A stretch of DNA of 64,000 nt from UBA5448 sp045536965 (GTDB lineage: Bacteria; Bacillota; Clostridia; Oscillospirales; SIG627). This document shows positions 58,349-64,000 of the stretch, in pieces (the first letter of the stretch is position 1; each line of letters starts with the position of its first letter). The DNA lies in contig JAZSON010000019.1 in NCBI GenBank assembly GCA_045536965.1, forward strand, positions 60,027-124,026, written 5' to 3'. The notes under the pieces are model-generated. The model was not told where the DNA came from. It did no database searches and saw nothing but the letters and a program-made list of their open reading frames with translations. The position numbers and the translations under genes were made by a program.

Positions 58349-59365
58349 TTAGTTGATTCTCTCTCTCAACAGCATTTCCATCATGTCCATGCTCTTTGCC
58401 GCGTCGGCAATGGTGCAAAGGGGCTGACGTCCCTCTAAAATGGCGTTTACAAAATCGACGTCCTCGCTCTTGTAGCCGTAATACTGATAGAATTTGTCCT
58501 CGCCCGCAACCTCCTTGGCAAGAAGCGTTTCAACCTGAGTCTTGTTGACGCCCGCGGCTGCCGCCGAATAAATGGAGGCGCCGTCGCCGTAAATAATGGT
58601 GGCGCTTTCCTCTCTGCCCGCAAAGCCAAGGTTGATAAAGGCGCTCGCCTTCAGTCCGTGGATCTCGAAATCGTGGACGCGGGATGCCGCCTGATAGTTG
58701 GAGCGGAGGGTGCCCGTTACCCCGTTTTCAAACATGATGACGCTGTTCCAGGCGTTATCGACGGGAGAATTGTAGCGTCCCACCACCGTTGCCGCATACT
58801 TGGGCTCTGCGCCCGCGATGTAACGGACGGCGTCAAGCGCGTGAATAATATCGCAGTTATAAGCACTGGCATAATGCCAACCCTTTGAAATGTCGCTGGT
58901 CTTCATAAAGCGGCCGTCCACCTGCACGATGTCGGTCACGGCGCGCAGACGCTTCAAGACCTCCTGCAAAAGAGGAATGTGTCTTCTGTTCATGGCAACG
59001 CCCGCCGTTTTGCCCGTTTCGGCAGAAACGCGCTCGAGCGAATGTGCCTGATAAGAATTGATGCCCGCGGGTTTTTCCATCATAACGTGGAAGCCCGCCT
59101 TCATGCAGTCGTATGCAACGCGGTAGGTCTTGTCGGGCTGGACAAGCACGAACACCGCATCCATCTCTTCGCTTTCGAGCATTTCGTGGTGGTGGGTGTA
59201 GATCTTGGGGATACCGTACTTATCTGCCATCGCTCTTGCCTTTTCCTCGTGGTTGTCGCAGATGGCGACCACCTCGCAGTTTTCGATCTCGGAAAGACTG
59301 GGCATATGTACGTTTTTGCAAATGCCGCCGGCACCGATGACGCCGACCTTCAGCTTTTTACTCAT
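58349..59365 (-). CDS. Gfo/Idh/MocA family oxidoreductase
   Basis: 338-residue NAD(P)-dependent sugar or inositol dehydrogenase. The Rossmann motif is VGVIGAGGICKNVHMP, and Glu97-Lys98-Pro99 (MEKPAG) is the conserved catalytic/cofactor triad; a second conserved His lies in CDIIHALD. It sits next to AraC regulators and FAD oxidoreductase genes, in keeping with a role in breakdown of an uncommon sugar. The ATG follows TGGAGGA. Confidence 0.9.
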   Translation of the reverse strand: MSKKLKVGVIGAGGICKNVHMPSLSEIENCEVVAICDNHEEKARAMADKYGIPKIYTHHHEMLESEEMDAVFVLVQPDKTYRVAYDCMKAGFHVMMEKPAGINSYQAHSLERVSAETGKTAGVAMNRRHIPLLQEVLKRLRAVTDIVQVDGRFMKTSDISKGWHYASAYNCDIIHALDAVRYIAGAEPKYAATVVGRYNSPVDNAWNSVIMFENGVTGTLRSNYQAASRVHDFEIHGLKASAFINLGFAGREESATIIYGDGASIYSAAAAGVNKTQVETLLAKEVAGEDKFYQYYGYKSEDVDFVNAILEGRQPLCTIADAAKSMDMMEMLLRERIN

Positions 59366-59489
59366 AACCGTTCCTCCAAAAATAATTGTGTATCCCTTTG
59401 GGACGGTTACAGTATAGCGCGTTTTTTGCCGTTTGTCGTTAGCGCAGATTGTCGTTTATCCCGAAAAAGTTATAAAAAATTGTCTTATA

Positions 59490-60272
59490 TCATCCGCGTT
59501 TTAACGCTCTGCGGTACTGCCGCGGGGAAAGCCCCGTTTCACGAAGGAAGACCGCCGAAAAATGCTGGAGCGTCTGAAAGCCGAGCGAAGCGGCGATCTC
59601 GGTGATGGGCATATCCGAAAAGGCGACCTGCTCCTTTGCCCGCTCGATCCTCGTTTTCTTTACGTATTCCATGGGAGCAATGCCCATGACCCTCTTAAAC
59701 TTTTTGGCAAAATATACCCGCTCCAGATGCACGGCGTCGGCAAGATCGTAAAGAGCGATCGGCTCGCCGATATGCGCCTCGATGTAGGAAAGGGCGGGTA
59801 AAAGCGCTTTTCTCTCCTCTCCGCCCGCGTCCTTTTCGGCGCACTGCCGCTCCAGAAGACACAAAAGCTGCCAAAGCTGTGCCGCCTGCATTTGCGGATA
59901 ATAGAGCATTCCCTTCTCTTTTTCCTGCCATATCTCCCATATCAGCGCGCCCGCCGCCCCGCCGTCTGTTTTCGTCGGGAGTGCGCGGATCCTCGCATCC
60001 AATTCCTCGTCGGTGATGCGGAATTTTATCTCCACAGCGGACAGAGGCGCCTTGGCGCTGCTTGAAAAGGCGTGGGGCACGTCGGGAGCGGTCAGATAAA
60101 AGCTGCCCGCCGAAAAGGGAAAATTTTCCTTTCCGACCGATATTTTTCCCTCACCCTTTAAGACGAAGATATAATGATAGACCCCGTCCGAATGGGTATG
60201 CGCAACAAGATGCTGCCCCGCGCCGTATTCGCGGAGGGCGACCCACAGCAGATTGACACCGAATCGCATCAT
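59490..60272 (-). CDS. AraC-family regulator with cupin sensor
   Basis: 260 residues. The N-terminal half is a cupin-like ligand pocket (HTHSDGVYHYIFVLKGEG and the following PDVPHAF), and the C-terminal half has two helix-turn-helix motifs (IALYDLADAVHLERVYFAKKFK and MPITEIAASLGFQTLQHFSAVF, in parts). It should sense a sugar and control the adjacent Gfo/Idh gene and/or the FAD genes. The ATG follows GGAGGCGG; own promoter present. Confidence 0.9.
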   Translation of the reverse strand: MMRFGVNLLWVALREYGAGQHLVAHTHSDGVYHYIFVLKGEGKISVGKENFPFSAGSFYLTAPDVPHAFSSSAKAPLSAVEIKFRITDEELDARIRALPTKTDGGAAGALIWEIWQEKEKGMLYYPQMQAAQLWQLLCLLERQCAEKDAGGEERKALLPALSYIEAHIGEPIALYDLADAVHLERVYFAKKFKRVMGIAPMEYVKKTRIERAKEQVAFSDMPITEIAASLGFQTLQHFSAVFLRETGLSPRQYRRALKRG

Positions 60273-60293
60273 ATTCCCGCCTCCTTTTTTCAG

Positions 60294-60323
60294 ATTCTAT
60301 CACGACTTATATTTTCTTGTCAA
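60294..60323 (-). promoter_or_regulatory. Sigma-A promoter of the first AraC gene
   Basis: Minus-strand TTGACA (60318-60323), 18 bases, TAGAAT (60294-60299). Confidence 0.72.
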
Positions 60324-60357
60324 GATTTTCGGCACGGCAAGGCATGTAAAAAAACGT

Positions 60358-61158
60358 TCAGGCATCCGCAAACGAAAGCTTGTTCGGCGTCGTGCCGAAA
60401 TGCTTATGAAAGGCGGCGTAAAAGCCGCTGACGCTGTCGTAGCCGCATTCGAGCGCAACGTCGAGCATTTTCAGATCGGTGTTTTTGAGCAGATGCAGCG
60501 CGCGCTGCATCTTTTTTTCGACCACGTACTGCTTGAAGGAAACTCGGTTGACGGCATAAAAACGGCGGGAAAGGGCACTTTCCGACATACCGAATTCTTT
60601 TGCCGCAAGAGACAGAACGGGACCGCCAAACAAATTTTCGTCGATATAATCCATGATCCCGGAAATATCAAAGCCGTTTACCGTTTCACTTTCCCCGCGG
60701 TATCCCGCTTCCCGCTCCGCCTTGATGAAAAATTCACTCATCTTTGCGGAGGCAAGGTCGTACCGATCGGGCAGTCGGCTTTCCCGCTCCTCCCAAATCT
60801 CCAAAAGCAGACCGAAAAGAGCGCTTTTTTTCATCACACCGCCCTGCTTTTTGATACATTCCCTGAAAAACAAAAAATGGCGCAGATCGGCAAAGGCATC
60901 CCGCGAAAAAGTAAACACGCAAAGCAAAAGCCCCGCCTTGCCGAAGGAAACGAATCGGCGGCGCTGACCGATTTGCAAAAACACGATATCCCCCTCGCTC
61001 ACCTCCGAGACGCGCTCCCCGATCTCCCATACCGCCTCGCCCCTTAATACAAGACAGATGCGGAAATCGGCGTAATAGGTGTCCTTGGGTGCCGCGGCGG
61101 CGTTATATTCCTTGTGCAGCGTATGAATCGAAAAATTGCGTTCGTTCAAAACGATCAC
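60358..61158 (-). CDS. AraC-family regulator, second copy
   Basis: 266 residues: an N-terminal sensor domain with beta strands (RICLVLRGEAVWEIG and EGDIVFLQIG) and a C-terminal AraC DNA-binding domain (SLAAKEFGMSESALSRRFYA; LDVALECGYDSVSGFYAAFH). It diverges from the FAD gene pair, which it probably controls. The start is GTG at 61156-61158 behind GGGGGTGAT. It is a different subfamily from the neighbouring AraC gene, so not a recent duplication. Confidence 0.88.
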   Translation of the reverse strand: MIVLNERNFSIHTLHKEYNAAAAPKDTYYADFRICLVLRGEAVWEIGERVSEVSEGDIVFLQIGQRRRFVSFGKAGLLLCVFTFSRDAFADLRHFLFFRECIKKQGGVMKKSALFGLLLEIWEERESRLPDRYDLASAKMSEFFIKAEREAGYRGESETVNGFDISGIMDYIDENLFGGPVLSLAAKEFGMSESALSRRFYAVNRVSFKQYVVEKKMQRALHLLKNTDLKMLDVALECGYDSVSGFYAAFHKHFGTTPNKLSFADA

Positions 61159-61176
61159 GGTATCACCCCCGCTCTC

Positions 61177-61205
61177 ATTCTACCACATCCGTCTCGAGAT
61201 TGCAA
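61177..61205 (-). promoter_or_regulatory. Promoter of the second AraC gene
   Basis: Minus-strand TTGCAA (61200-61205), 17 bases, TAGAAT (61177-61182). Confidence 0.65.
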
Positions 61206-61280
61206 GAAATCGAAATAAATAAACGGCATTTCGGTAGAATATTCGGGGAAATGATGGTACCATTTGAATGAAATCGAAAT
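61206..61280. promoter_or_regulatory. Possible AraC operator: direct repeats in the divergent region
   Basis: GAAATCGAAAT occurs at 61206-61216 and again at 61270-61280, 64 bases apart centre to centre, i.e. about six helical turns. One copy borders the araC -35 box; the other is next to the ribosome site of the FAD pair. Confidence 0.4.
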
Positions 61281-61293
61281 TTCGGAGGCAAAA

Positions 61294-61938
61294 ATGTTTG
61301 ACGTGATCGTTCTCGGCGCCACCTACGCCGCCGCCGGTATTGCGGAGCAATATCAAAAAAGCTGTCTGATCCTCGAGCGCAGAGCGGAGGGAGGGTACGA
61401 GTTTTTTCATCCTCGGCAAAATGCCGACCCCGCCGCCCTCTATAAAAGCTTGGGGAAAGCAGAGATCTTATTTTGCACCGAGACCGTTTGCGTGGAAAAA
61501 AAGAACGGTGCCTTTTTATGCAAAAGCTACGGCGTTGAGGGCTTTCGCACCCACGCGGCAAGGCAGGTGGTTGACACCCGCTGTGATGAAAAAATGAGCG
61601 TATCCAAAACGCTCGGTCTGCTCGTCGAAAGCAAAACGCCGCCCCGCCTTACAGGCATCGACTGCGAAAAGACCGATATGGAAGATCTGTATATACTCCG
61701 CCATCCCGTTCCCCTCTCCTGCGGCTTTTCCGAGGCAAGAGGGCTTATAAAACGGACGGTGGAGAGCTTTCCCCCGGATCAAAGACTCATTTTGTCGGCA
61801 AACGAATTTGACTTTTGCGTCAGGGAGGGGTATCCCAAAGTCGAGGAGGGGATCGTCCGTCTGCCCTCCAAGGCATACCGTGATCCCGCGGCTGCATTCG
61901 AGGCGGGCTTCGGATGGAGAAAGGAGAAAGAGCAATGA
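61294..61938 (+). CDS. Small Rossmann-like protein, partner of the FAD oxidoreductase
   Basis: 214-residue protein of uncertain family. It opens MFDVIVLGATYAAAGIAEQY, resembling an FAD/NAD fingerprint but with GATYAAAG in place of GxGxxG, and then ILERRAEGGYEF. The remainder is short for a complete flavoprotein. The ATG at 61294 follows CGGAGG. It overlaps the next gene by 4 bases (ATGA). It may form a complex with, or be a degenerate paralogue of, the flavoprotein downstream. Confidence 0.7.
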   Translation: MFDVIVLGATYAAAGIAEQYQKSCLILERRAEGGYEFFHPRQNADPAALYKSLGKAEILFCTETVCVEKKNGAFLCKSYGVEGFRTHAARQVVDTRCDEKMSVSKTLGLLVESKTPPRLTGIDCEKTDMEDLYILRHPVPLSCGFSEARGLIKRTVESFPPDQRLILSANEFDFCVREGYPKVEEGIVRLPSKAYRDPAAAFEAGFGWRKEKEQ

Positions 61939-63809
61939 TCCGGCTTTGTGAAATGACCGAAGGGAAAATCACCTGTCGCGCGGTGCCAAGACCCGCGTTT
62001 GAAGAGGAATACGACGTCATCGTCTGCGGGTTGGGTACGGCGGGAAGCTGTGCCGCTCTTTTCTCGGCGCAAAACGGGCTTCGCGTTTTGGGTGTCGAGC
62101 CATTCACCTGCGTGGGCGGTACCCATACCGTCGGCGGTGTTGCGGCGCACTATTTCGGCTGTCCGGGCGGACGGCACGAGGCGCTCGATCAAAGGGTCTT
62201 GGATTTCACCGCGCGCTTCACCGGAAGACCCTGCGAAAGCAGAAAGCTTTTGTCGGAGGAGGCGATTCTGGCGGCGGGGAGCGATATTCTTTACGAGGCG
62301 GTGGTCTGCGGCGTTTACCTGGAGGATAACGCCGTGATCGGTCTGCGCGTTCTGCGGCGGGAGCGCATCGGCGAATACGGTGCAAAGATCGTTATGGACT
62401 GCACGGGAGATGCCCACGTTGCCGCCCTTGCGGGCTGTCAGACCGCATACGGACGGGAAAGCGACCGACAGACGCAGCCCTATTCCCTCGTATCCCTCAC
62501 CTTTGACGGAGAGATGTTCTTCTTTTCAAACGTGGACTTCGGACGGGTCGATCAGCTTGACTCGGCGGCACTTTCCGATGCCATCCTGTATGCGCGGTCC
62601 TACAAAATGGAGGAGGGGCACGCGGGGAAAATACCCATTGCCCAGATGCCGATCCTGGGGCTTCGGGAGGGGCGGCGGATCATCGCCGAGGAGACCGTCT
62701 CCCTTGCCGACCTGCTTTGTGAGAAAAAGACCGACACCCCCGCCTTTTACTCGTACGCCGATCTGGATAAGCACGGCTGGGACGTTGCCTTTGACGGCGA
62801 GGCATTGGGAGATTGGGCGGTCGGTGCCAATCTCGGCGCCCTGAACGTCACCGTTGCCGTTCCCTACAAGGTCATCCTGCCGCGCGGCTTCGACGGTCTT
62901 TTGGTGCCCTGCCGCGCCTTAGGGGTGGATCGGGACGTGGCAAGCTGTGTGCGCATGAATCCCGATATGAAAAAGATCGCCGAGGTTGCTGCCGAATGGG
63001 CGACCCTCGCGGTCACGCAGAATAAAAAATTACGCGAGATCCCGTATGAAAGTTTGCGGGAAAAGCTTTTGGAAAGCGGCTGCTTAAAGCCGAGCGACGA
63101 CCGCGGCTGCCGCATAGACGGCAAAAGGGATTGGGACGGCACACCCCTTATTCCAAAAGACGTTTGCTGGATCACCGATCCGTCGGCGCTCGGCAACGCT
63201 TTGAAAACCGAAAAGCCGGGTATCGCCATCCACTCGGCAATGCGTATGGGAGAAAAGGCAGTCCCGACCTTACTTTCGCTGCTTGCAAAAACGGATGAAA
63301 ACACCGTAAAGCACGTCGCCTTTGCGCTGGCGGCACTCGGAAGAGACGAGGGGATCGGGGTGCTGCGAAGCATGCTTTCGGAGCGGGACGGCGTCATGCT
63401 CAAGGACTGCCGCAAGCACAACAATCTACGCGGCTGTATGGCGATCTATTGGCTGGGCAGATTGGGGGATGCGGGGAGCGTGGAGGCGCTGACCGAGCTC
63501 ATTTGCGATGAAAAGGAGCTCGAGCGGCCCCTTTACCGTCAAAGCGGATTGCAGACCACGCGGTATAAGATCGCGGATTTTGAGAATATATATTTTCAAT
63601 TCATGTCTCACGCGGTCATGGCTCTCGTGCGGATCGGCGAAAGGCATCCCGCCCTGCGAAGCAGGATAGGGGATGCGTTTGTCACCGCCTTTTCGTCGGA
63701 CGATTATTATCGGCGCATCACCAAAAGACCGATACAAACAAGCGAGGGAAACGCAGTACAAAGCATGAAAAAGATCGCCTTTGGCGCGGCAAGCCGATGG
63801 AATGGGTAG
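61935..63809 (+). CDS. FAD-dependent oxidoreductase with C-terminal HEAT-like repeats
   Basis: 624-residue flavoprotein of the FAD_oxidored (PF12831) type. The FAD site is VIVCGLGTAGSCAALFSA (GLGTAG at 32-37), followed by GVEPFTCVGGTHTVGG and the DCTGDAHVAALAG block. From about residue 435 to 600 the sequence is helical with repeats resembling HEAT units (for example KAVPTLLSLLAKTDENTVKH and VRIGERHPALRSRIGDA), an uncommon fusion. The ATG at 61935 follows AAAGGAG and overlaps the preceding stop. Likely oxidises a sugar or glycan-related substrate under AraC control. A hairpin terminator follows. Confidence 0.85.
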   Translation: MIRLCEMTEGKITCRAVPRPAFEEEYDVIVCGLGTAGSCAALFSAQNGLRVLGVEPFTCVGGTHTVGGVAAHYFGCPGGRHEALDQRVLDFTARFTGRPCESRKLLSEEAILAAGSDILYEAVVCGVYLEDNAVIGLRVLRRERIGEYGAKIVMDCTGDAHVAALAGCQTAYGRESDRQTQPYSLVSLTFDGEMFFFSNVDFGRVDQLDSAALSDAILYARSYKMEEGHAGKIPIAQMPILGLREGRRIIAEETVSLADLLCEKKTDTPAFYSYADLDKHGWDVAFDGEALGDWAVGANLGALNVTVAVPYKVILPRGFDGLLVPCRALGVDRDVASCVRMNPDMKKIAEVAAEWATLAVTQNKKLREIPYESLREKLLESGCLKPSDDRGCRIDGKRDWDGTPLIPKDVCWITDPSALGNALKTEKPGIAIHSAMRMGEKAVPTLLSLLAKTDENTVKHVAFALAALGRDEGIGVLRSMLSERDGVMLKDCRKHNNLRGCMAIYWLGRLGDAGSVEALTELICDEKELERPLYRQSGLQTTRYKIADFENIYFQFMSHAVMALVRIGERHPALRSRIGDAFVTAFSSDDYYRRITKRPIQTSEGNAVQSMKKIAFGAASRWNG

Positions 63810-63814
63810 ATATC

Positions 63815-63841
63815 AAAGCAGCGGATTGGCTCCGCTGCTTT
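63815..63841 (+). terminator. Terminator after the FAD oxidoreductase gene
   Basis: 11-bp perfect stem (AAAGCAGCGGA and complement) with a 5-base loop, then TTTTT. Confidence 0.85.
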
Positions 63842-63926
63842 TTGCATAGCGTTTTTGCAAAACCCTCGCGGTGAATATGCAAAACCATTCAGGCAAAAAC
63901 AAATCCCATGCGCTAAAGAATACCAT

Positions 63927-64000
63927 TTACAACCGAGCCAAGATCGCCATAACCGCAAACCCGCCTACTAAGAAAGAGAAAAACCTCCCGCCGTTTGCCT
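63927..64000 (-). CDS. Probable C-terminus of a membrane protein, cut by window edge
   Basis: The last 74 bases read on the minus strand as ANGGRFFSFLVGGFAVMAIL then ARL and a TAA stop (63927-63929). A strongly hydrophobic terminal helix is visible, but 23 residues are too few to name a family. Confidence 0.4.
   Translation of the reverse strand, partial: ANGGRFFSFLVGGFAVMAILARL

Noticed and set aside
63707..63958. 83-codon minus-strand frame at the window end
   Set aside because: Overlaps the end of the FAD oxidoreductase gene antisense; the other frame, ending at 63927, gives a more convincing membrane-protein tail.
1..64000. CRISPR arrays, tRNA or rRNA genes
   Set aside because: Looked for regularly spaced repeats and for tRNA-like CCA-ending cloverleaf or rRNA blocks on both strands; none seen by eye. 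A tRNAscan or CRISPR-finder run would settle it.

Overview
The window looks like chromosome from an uncultured, probably gut-associated Clostridia (Firmicutes). The evidence is the gene content: the diadenylate cyclase pair cdaA-cdaR, a tRNA-sensing T-box leader, an L20-type infC leader, pyrR, short HisG with HisZ, a stand-alone murA, IS3 and IS30 remnants, and consensus sigma-A promoters with mostly 17-bp spacers and AGGAGG ribosome sites. Base composition is moderate. A few AT-richer stretches (about 19.1-20.1 kb and 26.7-27.6 kb) read as accessory DNA. I saw no tRNA, rRNA or CRISPR array.

Layout. 1-10.4 kb (minus): fusA (cut by the window edge), rpsG and rpsL under one promoter, then rpoC and rpoB under their own promoter. 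10.8-17.2 kb (minus): murA, a small two-component system, a DUF3810 membrane peptidase-like protein, an RluA-type pseudouridine synthase and ilvE. 17.4-30.1 kb (plus): a G5/M23 cell-wall peptidase with an apparently duplicated core, a truncated FAD oxidoreductase behind a very strong terminator-like leader, a class II aldolase, cdaA-cdaR-FAD dehydrogenase, a T-box-controlled orphan trpB, a palindromic repeat, a structured RNA candidate with a PH-like/SHOCT protein, a MATE exporter and a TIM-barrel isomerase. 30.2-35.4 kb: a second TIM-barrel protein (minus), then an operon of a double cyclic-nucleotide-binding protein, a third TIM-barrel protein, a PAS-linked class III nucleotide cyclase and a GH99-like WbsX protein. 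35.4-36.1 kb is a scar of IS3 and XRE-regulator fragments.

36.1-43.5 kb (minus) is a compact histidine operon, hisZ-G-D-C-B-H-A-F-IE. 43.9-45.8 kb holds pyrR and infC-rpmI-rplT with its attenuator leader. 45.8-48.6 kb (minus) is a PII-like protein, CPA2 antiporter and GH4-type glycosidase operon. 48.7-51.9 kb (plus) carries a Cys-rich mini-protein, a GH106-like glycosyl hydrolase and a YgjV-family membrane protein. 52.2-55.2 kb (minus) has upp, an acyltransferase-3 protein and an SGNH hydrolase. 55.4-58.1 kb (plus) is a glycosyltransferase and flippase pair, followed by an IS30-derived miniature element. 58.3-63.8 kb is a sugar-catabolic looking block: Gfo/Idh oxidoreductase, two AraC regulators and a divergent pair encoding a small Rossmann-like protein and an FAD oxidoreductase with HEAT-like repeats. 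The last 74 bases probably hold the end of a membrane-protein gene.

The two most interesting spots are (i) the cyclic-nucleotide operon at 31.05-35.4 kb, which encodes a cyclase and a receptor without an output domain alongside carbohydrate enzymes, and (ii) the 220-nt RNA candidate at 26.83-27.05 kb, whose two long interleaved helices imply a pseudoknot and which has its own promoter and terminator ahead of a PH-like/SHOCT gene. Assignments come from reading the sequence against remembered family motifs; no database search was possible.
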